DNA of 64,000 nt from Rhodococcus koreensis (GTDB taxonomy: Bacteria; Actinomycetota; Actinomycetes; Mycobacteriales; Mycobacteriaceae): contig NZ_FNSV01000005.1 of NCBI RefSeq assembly GCF_900105905.1, positions 7,130,001 to 7,194,000 on the forward strand, read 5' to 3'. Position 1 is the stretch's first letter, and each line of letters opens with the position of its first letter. Under the pieces are notes generated by a model. That model made no database searches. It worked only from the letters and a program-made list of their open reading frames with translations, and was not told where the DNA came from. The position numbers and the translations under genes were made by a program. Positions 17,875 through 26,700 of the stretch are shown here, in pieces.

Positions 17875-18078
17875 TCATCCGGCCGGGTCCGCCGGACCGG
17901 CATCGGGTTCGTCGGACTTCTTCCGACGCGTCTCCCGATCCACCTTCCACAGGAAATCCGGATCGTCGTCCGGTCCCTGCACCCGCGTGCTCAGCACGGG
18001 CCTCGTATTCGGGCCGAACGCCTTCCACATCAGGACCGCCACTGTCACGAGCCCGATGAGTGCCAACAGATAGATCAC
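17875..18078 (-). CDS. Small single-span membrane protein (67 residues)
   Basis: On the minus strand, AAGGAGG followed by 6 bases leads to GTG at 18078, giving a protein that begins with a hydrophobic helix (IYLLALIGLVTVAVLMW) and continues with a charged tail rich in Asp, Lys and Arg. The longer open frame upstream lacks a ribosome site. The helix plus polar tail suggests a membrane-anchored small protein. The family is not recognised. It lies downstream of the BldC-like gene on the same strand. Confidence 0.65.
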   Translation of the reverse strand: MIYLLALIGLVTVAVLMWKAFGPNTRPVLSTRVQGPDDDPDFLWKVDRETRRKKSDEPDAGPADPAG

Positions 18079-18095
18079 CGCGCACCTCCTTACAC

Positions 18096-18125
18096 CGCTC
18101 GAGGGTAGCCGGTATTCCTCGAGCG
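18096..18125. promoter_or_regulatory. Inverted repeat upstream of the small membrane protein gene
   Basis: CGCTCGAGG at 18096-18104 and CCTCGAGCG at 18117-18125 are perfect complements. The same stretch also reads as a direct repeat CTCGAG-GTAGCCG. It lies 18 bases upstream of the GTG at 18078 on the minus strand, so a regulator binding there could block transcription. The binding protein is unknown. Confidence 0.4.
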
Positions 18126-18221
18126 TAGCCGCGTCGGCAGCAGAGGGCACCTACCCGGTCGCAGGGCGTCCGGGCAGTGCGGTGTTACTCGGCGAACCTC
18201 AGGGTCGGCCCGCCTGCAGCG

Positions 18222-18449
18222 TCAGGGTCGGCCCGCCTCCGTCGTGAGGGAGCGGAGCAGCTGCATGACCTCGGCCTCGCGGAAGCGGCGGTGCCCGCCG
18301 GGGGTGCGCAGCGATCCGAGCCGGCCCGCGTGCGCCCAACGCGTCACGGTCTTCGGGTCGACATGGAACAGGGCAGCCACCTGGCCCGGGGTCATGAGGG
18401 CTTCGTTGGATCCGCTGAATCCGGGTCCGTTGTAGGTGGGTGCGCTCAT
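18222..18449 (-). CDS. bldC: BldC-like DNA-binding protein (MerR/excisionase-type winged helix)
   Basis: A 75-residue protein consisting almost entirely of one DNA-binding domain: MTPGQVAALFHVDPKTVTRW, then HAGRLGSLRTPGGHRRFREAEV. The motif DPKTVTRWA...GKL/GRL...RTxGGHRR is the signature of Streptomyces BldC, a developmental regulator that binds cooperatively to repeated AT-containing sites. The start at 18449 is chosen because GGAGGATCG precedes it. An upstream in-frame ATG at 18518 is less likely. In a non-sporulating Rhodococcus its role is open. Confidence 0.85.
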   Translation of the reverse strand: MSAPTYNGPGFSGSNEALMTPGQVAALFHVDPKTVTRWAHAGRLGSLRTPGGHRRFREAEVMQLLRSLTTEAGRP

Positions 18450-18636
18450 CGACGATCCTCCACTGCTTTCGACTGGTCTGTGCTGAAGCCGGCCGCTGTT
18501 GCGACTGATCTCGGTCATCGTGACATCCGAGACCCCGGGTACTCGAACGATCTAATGTTGGTAAAGGGGAGGTAATAGACAAATCGGATAAGTCGGACGT
18601 GTGAGGAGCCCCCTCGGCGGTGGGTAACCTGGGACC

Positions 18637-19005
18637 GTGAGCGAGTCATCCGAAAAGCCAGAAGACCAGGTCGAGCCCGCGAATTCGAGCGCGAAAGCGA
18701 AGCAGGACGGGCGGGTGACCAAGGGGCAGCTGGCGCGCGACGTCGCGATCTATTCGATCGCCCGGCTGCTGCTGGTCGTCGTCATCGGCGCCATCATCCT
18801 CGGGGTGGCCGCACTCGTCGGGGTCGCCGTTCCGTTGCTCGTCGCCGCGATCTTCGCGGTCCTCATCGCGCTCCCGCTGTCGCTGCTGCTGTTCGCGAAA
18901 CTCCGCAAGCGGGTCAACGAGGGGATCGCCACATTCGACGCGCAGCGCCGCGCCGACCAGGCCGACCTGCGTGCCCGGCTCCGTGGTGAGGGCACGTCCC
19001 GGTGA
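18637..19005 (+). CDS. DUF4229-like membrane protein (Rv0531-like)
   Basis: A 122-residue protein with a hydrophilic N-terminus, two closely spaced hydrophobic helices (about residues 42-66 and 68-86), and a basic C-terminal tail ending in repeated Arg/Ala/Asp. The pattern is that of actinobacterial DUF4229 proteins of unknown function, and it stands near the Rv0530-like gene as Rv0531 does. GTG 18637 is the start. The 3' end overlaps the Cds1-like gene (GTGA). Confidence 0.75.
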   Translation: MSESSEKPEDQVEPANSSAKAKQDGRVTKGQLARDVAIYSIARLLLVVVIGAIILGVAALVGVAVPLLVAAIFAVLIALPLSLLLFAKLRKRVNEGIATFDAQRRADQADLRARLRGEGTSR

Positions 19006-20111
19006 CGGTCGACGACTGCGTCGTCATCGACCGGAGCTTGCCGCGCGACTGGGTCGACAACGCTGTCCGCCTCATCGACGCGGACGCGCAGCGCAGCGCC
19101 GACACGCACCTGCTGCGGTACCCGCTGCCCGTCGACTGGGGTGTGCAGCTCTATCTGAAGGACGAGTCGACCCACATCACGGGCAGCCTCAAGCACAGGC
19201 TGGCCCGGTCGCTGTTCCTGTACGCGATCTGCAACGGCTGGATCACCGAGGGAACGACGGTCATCGAGGCGTCGTCGGGATCGACGGCCGTCAGTGAGGC
19301 GTACTTCGCGAAGATGCTCGGGCTCGACTTCGTGGCCGTCGTGCCGCGCAGCACGAGCGGCGCGAAGATTGCCCTCATCGAGGCGCAGGGCGGTCGCTGC
19401 CACTTCATCGACCACCCGCCGGAGATCTACAGCGAGGCCCGTCGGCTCGCCGCGGAGACGAACGGTCACTTCATGGACCAGTTCACGCACGCGGAACGGG
19501 CCACCGACTGGCGCGGCAACAACAACATCGCCGAGTCGATCTACCAGCAGATGATTCAGGAAGAGCACCCGGTGCCGGAGTGGCTCGTCATGAGCGCCGG
19601 GACCGGCGGCACCAGCGCGACGCTGGGCCGGTACATCCGGTACCGCAGGCACGCGACCCGCCTTCTCGTCGTGGACCCCGAGAACTCCGCGTTCTTCGGC
19701 GGCTACGAGAGCAACTCCTGCGAATACGCGACAGGAATGCCCTCGCGGATCGAGGGCATCGGCCGGCCGCGGGTGGAGCCGTCCTTCGTCGGGCAGGTCA
19801 TCGACCGCATGATGCGGGTGCCCGACGCCGCGTCCATCGCGACGGCCCGGCACGCCAGTTCGGTGCTGGGCCGCCGGGTCGGCGGGTCGACGGGCACGAA
19901 CTTGTGGGGCGCGTTCACCGTCGTCGCGGAGATGCTCGCGGCCGGACGGTCGGGCAGTGTCGTCACCGTCCTGTGCGACGGCGGCGAACGGTACGCCGAC
20001 ACCTACTTCGACGACGACTGGGTGGCAGGCGAGGGCATCGACCTCTCAGGCCCGACCGCGGTGCTCGACCGGTTCGCGGCGACCGGGGAGTGGCCCGGTC
20101 AGCCCGGCTGA
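19002..20111 (+). CDS. cds1: PLP-dependent L-cysteine desulfhydrase, Cds1 type
   Basis: Fold type II PLP enzyme. The Schiff-base lysine is in HITGSLKHRLARS, the substrate loop reads EASSGSTAVSEAY, and the phosphate-binding glycine loop is SAGTGGTSATLGRY. The long C-terminal half with ENSAFF and IEGIGRPRVEPSF matches Rv3684/Cds1, which degrades cysteine to pyruvate, ammonia and sulfide. The length of 369 residues is similar. GTG 19002 overlaps the upstream stop. A cysteine synthase activity cannot be excluded from sequence alone. Confidence 0.85.
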   Translation: MTVDDCVVIDRSLPRDWVDNAVRLIDADAQRSADTHLLRYPLPVDWGVQLYLKDESTHITGSLKHRLARSLFLYAICNGWITEGTTVIEASSGSTAVSEAYFAKMLGLDFVAVVPRSTSGAKIALIEAQGGRCHFIDHPPEIYSEARRLAAETNGHFMDQFTHAERATDWRGNNNIAESIYQQMIQEEHPVPEWLVMSAGTGGTSATLGRYIRYRRHATRLLVVDPENSAFFGGYESNSCEYATGMPSRIEGIGRPRVEPSFVGQVIDRMMRVPDAASIATARHASSVLGRRVGGSTGTNLWGAFTVVAEMLAAGRSGSVVTVLCDGGERYADTYFDDDWVAGEGIDLSGPTAVLDRFAATGEWPGQPG

Positions 20112-20644
20112 GGCGCGGTGGCGGCGGTGCGCACCGGTGCGGTCACCGCGCGGGACATCGTGACCCGCGGCCACGCGGCGAGACCGTGCCGGGCCTCGTC
20201 GTCGCGGATGCGTGACAGGCCCGGAGTGAGGTCGGTCTCCGGCAGGGGGCGAAAACCCAGCCGCTCGTAATAGGGGGCGTTCCACGGGACGTCGACGAAC
20301 GTGGTGAGAGTGAGGGCGGGCAGTCCGCGGACGGCCGCCCACGACGAGATCTCGTCGAGCAGCAGGGCGCCGAGGCCCTGGCGGGCGTGGCCGGGGTGGA
20401 CCGAAACCTGCTCGATGTGCGCGCCGCCGTCGACGACGGCGACGAGTGCGTAGGCGACCGGGGCATCGTCTGCGTCGACCGCGACCCAGATGCATTCCAG
20501 CTGGAGGTATTCGGTCAGCTCGTCGAGTGAGAACGGGGGATCGTCGGCGACGGCGTCCATGCCGATGTCGCGGAACGGCGCACCCGCCGCGATTTCGATG
20601 TCTTGCAGAGCGGGCAGGTCGGTGGAAATGGCCGGGCGGATCAC
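20099..20644 (-). CDS. GNAT-family N-acetyltransferase
   Basis: A 181-residue protein. The acetyl-CoA binding motif is VHPGHARQGLGALLLDEI, followed by the fourth-strand region PWNAPYYERLGFRPLP. Substrate is unknown; the N-terminal half gives no clue beyond the normal GNAT layout. GTG 20644 is taken as the start because homology begins at IRPA. The frame is open further upstream, into the divergent acyltransferase promoter. The 3' end overlaps the convergent Cds1-like gene by 13 bases. Confidence 0.85.
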   Translation of the reverse strand: MIRPAISTDLPALQDIEIAAGAPFRDIGMDAVADDPPFSLDELTEYLQLECIWVAVDADDAPVAYALVAVVDGGAHIEQVSVHPGHARQGLGALLLDEISSWAAVRGLPALTLTTFVDVPWNAPYYERLGFRPLPETDLTPGLSRIRDDEARHGLAAWPRVTMSRAVTAPVRTAATAPQPG

Positions 20645-20701
20645 AGGTCTTTTGTACCCGAAATCGTGCTGTTCGCACAGTTTCCCTGCACTTTCCCAAT
20701 A

Positions 20702-20731
20702 CCTACTCCTCCGTAGGCTACGCAACCGTAG
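20702..20731. promoter_or_regulatory. Nested inverted repeats upstream of acyltransferase gene
   Basis: CCTAC-TCCTCC-GTAGG (20702-20717) adjoins CTACG-CAAC-CGTAG (20718-20731), 41 bases before the ATG at 20772. Two adjacent palindromes with the shared element CTAC/GTAG look like a double operator for a TetR-type dimer, as seen ahead of lipid-modification genes in mycolic-acid bacteria (recalled, not checked). Confidence 0.5.
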
Positions 20732-20771
20732 GTTGGTAGCCTGGCGTGAGGACGACGGAGCGGGGATACGC

Positions 20772-21524
20772 ATGAACAAGCCCGAGGTGACTCTCGAGAA
20801 CTACGAAGCGGTGTACGCGTACTACCGCGACCACCGGCAGAATCGGGTGCTCGCCAAGCTGGCGTACGCGTCGCTGTATGCGAAGTACCGGCCGCGGATC
20901 GTCTACGCGGACGACGCGAAGGCGCAGCTCGCCGGGCTGGTGAAGTCCGGCAGGGTGCTGATCGTCGCCGCCAATCACGTGACCCACAGCGATCAGTACA
21001 CGCTGGCGGCGACGGCCTGGAACACGCCGTTGCGCCGCGCGATCGGACGCACCCGGGTGCTCGCGAAAGACGAATTGTTCGTCGACCCCGACCTGCACAA
21101 GAAGGTCGACATGATGGGCGGTATCCCGGTGTTCCGCAGTAAGAACTACGGGCTCCGGGCGGTCGCCGATGCGGGCAGGCTCATGATGGACATCTCCGCC
21201 GAGCGGCTCTGTCGCGGCGACAACCTGGCGATCTTTCCCGAGGGCACGTGCAACGAGGACGATCCGACCCGGCTGCAGCACATCAACAGCGGCATCGGTC
21301 ACATCGCGAAACGTGCGGCGGACCGCGGAGTCTCGCCCGTGCTGCTGTCCATCGGCATCAGTTACGGGCCGGACGCCCACGGGCCCGACCCCGAGAACGT
21401 GAAGTCGGCCAGCGTGTTCGTGTCGGAGCCGGTATTCGACCTTCCGGCGAAACCGATGGACATCGCGCACGTCGTGCAGAAGGACCTGCAGATCGCCGTC
21501 GACGGGGCAGTCGCCGCGTACTGA
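20772..21524 (+). CDS. 1-acylglycerol-3-phosphate acyltransferase-like (PlsC family) enzyme
   Basis: A 250-residue protein with the acyltransferase motif I as NHVTHSDQ (NHxxxxD) and motif III as FPEGT. It would transfer an acyl group to a glycerophosphate or related acceptor at the membrane face. The central region IPVFRSKNYGLRAV matches motif II. ATG 20772 follows GGGGAT. The region upstream carries paired inverted repeats, so expression is likely regulated. The exact acceptor is unknown. Confidence 0.85.
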   Translation: MNKPEVTLENYEAVYAYYRDHRQNRVLAKLAYASLYAKYRPRIVYADDAKAQLAGLVKSGRVLIVAANHVTHSDQYTLAATAWNTPLRRAIGRTRVLAKDELFVDPDLHKKVDMMGGIPVFRSKNYGLRAVADAGRLMMDISAERLCRGDNLAIFPEGTCNEDDPTRLQHINSGIGHIAKRAADRGVSPVLLSIGISYGPDAHGPDPENVKSASVFVSEPVFDLPAKPMDIAHVVQKDLQIAVDGAVAAY

Positions 21525-21540
21525 CGGCCTTCCCGAAATC

Positions 21541-21585
21541 TGTCAATCAGGGTTGACGCCCGGTCGGTGTCAACCTAAATTGACA
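21541..21585. promoter_or_regulatory. Duplicated operator TGTCAA-N6-TTGACA
   Basis: TGTCAA-TCAGGG-TTGACG (21541-21558, one mismatch) and TGTCAA-CCTAAA-TTGACA (21568-21585, perfect) have centres 27 bases apart. The second ends three bases before the start codon of the small HTH gene at 21589. This is a strong candidate for autoregulation by that HTH protein. Confidence 0.7.
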
Positions 21586-21588
21586 TGC

Positions 21589-21804
21589 ATGACCGAAGCA
21601 ACCACGCTCGCCGCAGCGGCGGGCAGCCCCGACCCCGCCGAGGGGTTGCGGGCCGTGCGTGCGCTGCGGCGTCTCCTCGAACGGCTCGAGGCCATCCAGG
21701 TCGCCAACGCCCGCGCCCAGGGCTGGTCCTGGCAGGCGATCGCCGACTCCCTCGAGGTGAGCAGGCAGGCCGTCCACCAGAAACACAACCGGAGAGGGAG
21801 GTAA
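21589..21804 (+). CDS. Small helix-turn-helix protein paired with a Clp N-domain protein
   Basis: A 71-residue protein. The C-terminal half, GWSWQAIADSLEVSRQAVHQ, is a clear HTH resembling those of Clp-associated regulators, and the N-terminal half is a short amphipathic helix (LRAVRALRRLLERLEAI) suitable for dimerisation. It lies 6 bases upstream of a Clp N-terminal-domain gene and directly behind two copies of an inverted repeat. It probably represses this two-gene operon. ATG 21589 is the only start compatible with the domain. Confidence 0.8.
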   Translation: MTEATTLAAAAGSPDPAEGLRAVRALRRLLERLEAIQVANARAQGWSWQAIADSLEVSRQAVHQKHNRRGR

Positions 21805-21810
21805 CGGCGC

Positions 21811-22377
21811 ATGTTCGAACGATTCTCGACGGACGCCCGGGCCGTGGTGATCGGCGCGCAGCAGCAAGCGCGCGACGTGAAGTCACCGCAGATCGGGCCC
21901 GAACACCTCGTGCTCGCCCTGCTGTCCGTGAAAACCGAACCCGTCCACGGCATCCTCGCCGACGCCGGCATCGAGGAGGACACCGCGCGATCAACCGTCG
22001 CGGCCCACGGCACCGCCCTGAGTGACGCCGACGCGGAAGCACTCGAATCGATCGGGATCGACCTCGACGCCGTGCGGCAGAGTCTCGAGCAGAACTTCGG
22101 CAAGGGCGTGCTCGATCCGGAACAGCCCTCGGAGAAGCGCGGTTGGTTCGGCCGGAAGTCGGGACACATCGGGTTCACCCGCGACGCGAAGAAGGCGATC
22201 GAACTCTCACTGCGGGAGGCGCTGGCGCGCAAGGACGATCACATCGGCGCCGAGCACATCTTCCTCGGGGTGCTGCGCGTCGCCGAGGGCACGACGAAGG
22301 AGATCCTCGAGGTCCGGGTCGGGGTCGGCGAACTCCGCCGCCGCGTGCACGCGGCGCTCGACGACCGCGCTGCCTGA
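21811..22377 (+). CDS. Stand-alone double Clp N-terminal-domain protein
   Basis: A 188-residue protein with two Clp_N repeats: MFERFSTDARAVVIGAQQQA, then from about residue 110 FTRDAKKAIELSLREAL with HIGAEHIFLGVLR. There is no AAA+ ATPase module. ClpC/ClpB N-domains bind substrates and adaptors, so this orphan may compete for or deliver substrates to ClpC, or bind an antibiotic or modified protein as related N-domain decoys are proposed to do. It is co-transcribed with the HTH gene upstream. GGAGAGGGAGG precedes the ATG. Confidence 0.85.
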   Translation: MFERFSTDARAVVIGAQQQARDVKSPQIGPEHLVLALLSVKTEPVHGILADAGIEEDTARSTVAAHGTALSDADAEALESIGIDLDAVRQSLEQNFGKGVLDPEQPSEKRGWFGRKSGHIGFTRDAKKAIELSLREALARKDDHIGAEHIFLGVLRVAEGTTKEILEVRVGVGELRRRVHAALDDRAA

Positions 22378-22425
22378 CCGGTCGCCCGGTTCCCGTTTGT
22401 CCAATCGGTGTGCCAGCATGCACGC

Positions 22426-22806
22426 ATGACCTTCTTGGTACGCCTCGTCATCAACGCGTTCGCGATCTGGCTGGCGGCAGCCTGGGTGTCGGGTATCGAC
22501 ATCTCCAGTTCGGGCAACGGAACCGGCTGGGACATCGTGGTGCTGCTCGGCATCGCGCTGGTGTTCACCGTCGTCAACATCTTCGTCAAGCCGCTGGTGA
22601 AGTTGCTGTCGCTGCCGCTGCTGATCCTGACGCTCGGCCTGTTCACCCTGGTGATCAACGCCCTGATGCTGCTGCTCACCGCGTGGCTGAGCTCCCAGAC
22701 CGAGTACGGCCTGACCGTCGACGGCTTCTGGACGGCCGTGTGGGGCGGCCTGATCATCTCGATCGTCAACTTCGTCCTCGGCATCCTGCTGCCGGACGGC
22801 GACTGA
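22426..22806 (+). CDS. Phage-holin-like IV family membrane protein
   Basis: A 126-residue, almost wholly hydrophobic protein with four helices and the hallmark VFTVVNIFVKPLVKLLSLPL between the second and third. This is the widespread family (PF04020, from memory) called holin-like, found in many bacterial genomes without phage context. Function is unknown. Nothing phage-related surrounds it. ATG 22426 is preceded by weak purines only. It converges on menA. Confidence 0.82.
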   Translation: MTFLVRLVINAFAIWLAAAWVSGIDISSSGNGTGWDIVVLLGIALVFTVVNIFVKPLVKLLSLPLLILTLGLFTLVINALMLLLTAWLSSQTEYGLTVDGFWTAVWGGLIISIVNFVLGILLPDGD

Positions 22807-22815
22807 CGCGGAGGG

Positions 22816-23685
22816 TCAGGCGGCCGACAGTGCCACGGCCGTGGCGGCGCCCCAGATCAGCATCGCCAGCCCCGAATCCCGCAGCGCGGGAATCAGTGCG
22901 AGACCCAGGCCGCCCGAGCGGACGGGGGCGTTCGCCCGGACGGCGAGGGGCAGCGCGAGCAGTCCGACGAGCGCCCACGGGGTGCGCAGCACCAGGACCA
23001 GGGTCACGACGAACGGGACCGTCAGCGTGACCAGGTGCAGGATGCGGGTACGCGAGTCGCCGAGCCGGACGGCGAGCGTGCGTTTGCCGGATTCGGTGTC
23101 GGTGGGAATGTCCCGCAGATTGTTGGCGACGAGAACCGCGCTCGAGAACGACCCGACGGCGACCGCGGACACCACACCGGCCCAATCGATCGTCTCGGCC
23201 TGCACGTACTGGGTGCCCAGGACGGCGACGAGACCGAAGAACACGAAGACGGCGACCTCGCCGAAGCCGCTGTACCCGTACGGCTTCTTGCCGCCCGTGT
23301 AGAACCAGGCGCCCACGATGCACAGGGCGCCGATCAGCACGAGCCACCACGCGGTGGTGACCGCGAGGACGAGGCCGGCCACCGCGGCGACCGCGAAGCA
23401 AGCGATGGCCGCCGCCTTCACCGCCGACGGTTTCACCAGCTTGGACCCGACGAGCCGCAGCGGTCCGACGCGCTCGTCGTCGGTGCCGCGAATCCCGTCC
23501 GAGTAGTCGTTGGCGAAATTGACTCCCACGATCAACGCGAGAGAGACCACCAGTGCCAGTACCGCCTTCCACCACACCGCGCCGCCGAGCGATGCCGCGG
23601 CGCCGGTGCCCACGAGCACCGGGGCGATCGCGTTCGGGAGGGTGCGCGGACGAGCGCCTTCGATCCATTGAGCAGCCGTTGCCAT
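22816..23685 (-). CDS. menA: 1,4-dihydroxy-2-naphthoate polyprenyltransferase
   Basis: Membrane UbiA-fold enzyme that attaches the polyprenyl chain to 1,4-dihydroxy-2-naphthoate in menaquinone synthesis. The first Asp-rich motif is GVNFANDYSDGIRGTDDERVGP, and the second region reads NNLRDIPTDTESGKRTLAVRLG. About eight hydrophobic helices are present in 289 residues. The start at 23685 begins MATAAQWIEGARPRTLP; the longer open frame upstream overlaps the divergent regulator. It supplies the step before menG and uses grcC1 product, both in this window. Confidence 0.95.
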   Translation of the reverse strand: MATAAQWIEGARPRTLPNAIAPVLVGTGAAASLGGAVWWKAVLALVVSLALIVGVNFANDYSDGIRGTDDERVGPLRLVGSKLVKPSAVKAAAIACFAVAAVAGLVLAVTTAWWLVLIGALCIVGAWFYTGGKKPYGYSGFGEVAVFVFFGLVAVLGTQYVQAETIDWAGVVSAVAVGSFSSAVLVANNLRDIPTDTESGKRTLAVRLGDSRTRILHLVTLTVPFVVTLVLVLRTPWALVGLLALPLAVRANAPVRSGGLGLALIPALRDSGLAMLIWGAATAVALSAA

Positions 23686-23788
23686 GCACCGATCTTTGCA
23701 CCGAGCGAGAAGGCGCCCGCACCCACACCGAACTTCGAGAAGTTCGCGTCCGCTCGGTGCAATACCATCGAACGCGGTGGACCAGCAG

Positions 23789-26700
23789 ATGAGCGTGGAC
23801 GAGACGGTGGCACCGGCAAGCGCACCGATCCAGGTCGCCTTGTTGGGTGAGGTATCGACGCGGCGATCGGGCGCGCTCGCACCGCTCCCCGGCACCCGCG
23901 CGCGCAGCCTGCTCGTTGCCCTCGCCCGCGAGCCCGGCCGGAGCCGGTCCGCGCAGGCTCTCATCGACGAAGTGTGGGGCGAGGATCCGCCGCGGTCCCC
24001 GATGAACGCGCTGCACACGCAGGTCTCCCGGCTGCGGGCGGCGTTGCCGGATGGGGCGCTGGAGATCGGCCCGGCCGGATACCGGCTGGCGGTATCGCGG
24101 GACGCCGTCGACCTGACCCGCGCGGAGGACGTGGCCCGCCGACTACAGGGCCGGGGTCACGTCGGCGGCGCCGGGCCGGACGAGATCCGCGACGCGCTCG
24201 CGCTGTGGCGGGGCGACCCGGGCGCCGACCTGCCCGAGGGTGCGGCCGCAACGGAACTCGCAGCGGACGCCGCGGTGATCCGGGGCCGGCTCGAGGCCGC
24301 GGACCGGGCGGCGCTGGTGGAGGCGGGAGACTGGGCGACCGCTCTGCCGAAGGCGCAGGCCCACGTGGCCGCGGAACCCCTCGACGAGCGGGCGCACGCC
24401 GACCTCATGCGCGTGCTCGCCGGGCTCGGGCGTGACAACGAGGCGCTGGATGTGTTCGCGACCTTCCGCAGGCGGCTGGTGGATCGGCTGGGGGCAGACC
24501 CGTCGCCCGCCCTCGTCGCCCTGCACGCCGAGATCCTGCGCGGCGACGGCGCACCCGAGTCGGACGGCAGGCGCCCCGCGGCGCCGGACCGCACGGCGAT
24601 CGGCCTCCGGGCAGCACCGAACGCCTTGCTGGGGCGTGACATCGACGTGGTGGAGATCGAGGGACTGCTCACGTCCTCGCGTGTCGTGACCATCCTCGGA
24701 CCGGGCGGTGCGGGCAAGACCCGGCTCGCGCACGAACTGGGTGCGCGGGCCGCCGCGCGGACGTCCGTGGCCCTGGTGGAACTCGCGTCGTTGCGCAGCA
24801 GTGAGGACGTCGTCGCGGCGATCAGCAGCACCCTCGGTCTCAGCGAAATCGACATCGCGCCGGGACGGCTCACCCTCGGCCGCATCCATTCCGCGCGGGA
24901 GAAGCTCCGGGAAGCGCTGTCGGCGGGGCCGATGCTCCTGATTCTCGACAACTGCGAGCACGTCGTCGGGGCCTGCTCCGAGATCGTGGCCGATCTGGTG
25001 GCCGCAGGCGATCAGCTGACCGTCCTCGCGACCAGCCGATCACCGCTCATGCTCGCATCCGAGGCGGTGTACCCACTGCCGCCGCTGGCGATCGACGACG
25101 ACGATGCGCCCGCCGTGCAACTGTTCACGGCCCGGGCCCGCGCCGTACGGCCCACGGCGCGTCTCGACCCGGAGACCGTGCGCAGTGTCTGCCGCACCCT
25201 CGACGGCCTTCCGCTCGCAATCGAACTGGCCGCCGCGCGGGTACGCAGCATGAGCGTCGAGGACATCGGACGAAGGCTCGAGCACCGGTTCGCGCTGCTG
25301 CGCTCACACGACCCGACGTCGCCCGAACGGCACCGCACCCTGCACGCCGTCATCGATTGGAGCTGGCAGCTTCTGGGCGAGCAGCAGCAGATCGCGCTGC
25401 GCAGGCTCTGCCGGTTCCCGGCCGGTTTCACCCTCGACGCCGCCCGGACGATCGCGGAATGGGACGGCGTCGACGATGTCGTGGAGGCTGTCGAGGGCCT
25501 CGTGAATCAATCCCTGCTGTCCGTGTCCGAGACGTCGGACACGCTGCGCTACTACATGCTCGAGACGGTGCGGGAATACGGCGAGGAGCGACTCGCCGAG
25601 GCTGCCGAGGAGCCGGAAGTGTTTGCCCGCCAGCGAGTGTGGGCACACGCGTTCGCGTCGGAGGCGCTGGTGCGGTGCCGTGCCGACCAGGTCGCGCTCG
25701 CCGACGACATCGACGCCGACCACGACAACTTCCTCGCCGTGCTCCGTTGGGCTGTGGAACGCGGCGACGCCGAGACGGTTGCGATCGTGTTCCCGGTGCT
25801 CGGTGGCCTGTGGGCCATCCGGGGCGCGCACTCGGAGGTGATGAACTGGACGCCGCGGATCCTCGCGGCAACGGAAGACGCGGATCTGAGTGACGTCGAC
25901 TCGGAATTGGTGGCGTACACGTTCCTGCTCGCGGCGATGCATCTGGTGTTCGGCGGTCAGGCCCGCACCCTCGCCCGCACCCGGACGCGATTGCGGCACC
26001 TCCTCTGCGGGCGCGCCGATCTGCCGCCGGTCTCCTCCTTCGCGGTGACGGTCATCCTGTCTCTGGGTTCGGGGCGGCGGCACGCCAGGGCGGTCGCGGA
26101 AGGGGTGCGCTCGCACGATCGGGAAACCCATGCGGCGGCGCTGGCAGCACGAGCCAGCATGCGTGAGAACCTCGGCGATTTCCGGGGTGCCGTGCGCGAC
26201 GCGCAGGCCGTCTCCGAACTGTGCGCCGCGATCGGTGACGTGTGGGGCACGGCGATGGCGGCACAGTTCCTCGGCTCGCTGTACAGCCAGTCCGGACGAT
26301 ACCGGGACGCGGTGGGGCTCTATCAGGTCGCGGTCGAGAAGTTGCGGAAACTGGGCGCGCAGGAGGAGGCGAATCAGCTGTGGGGTTTCCAGGCCTCCGC
26401 GCTGATCGCGGACGGCGACGTGGAGGCGGGCCGGAAGGTGCTGGCCGAGACTCTGCTCGAGCATCGCGGTCCCGGCGCGGGGACCGACGACCAGCAGGAC
26501 GAATGGCGGATAGCCGCCATCGGCAGTCTCGCGGAAGCCGATCTGGCGGACGGCGACGTCGAACGGGGGCTCGCCCGGTACCGGGAGGCGCTGGACCTGA
26601 TGTACCCCCGGATCACGGCCGCGCCCTACGCCGATCCGTACGGACTCGTGCTGGCGGCCTCGGTGGTGTCCGCCCACGTGCTGCACGGCCGGTCCGAGAT

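Noticed and set aside
22426..22806. Prophage suggested by a holin-like protein
   Set aside because: The family is widespread in chromosomes and no other phage gene, integrase or attachment site is near.
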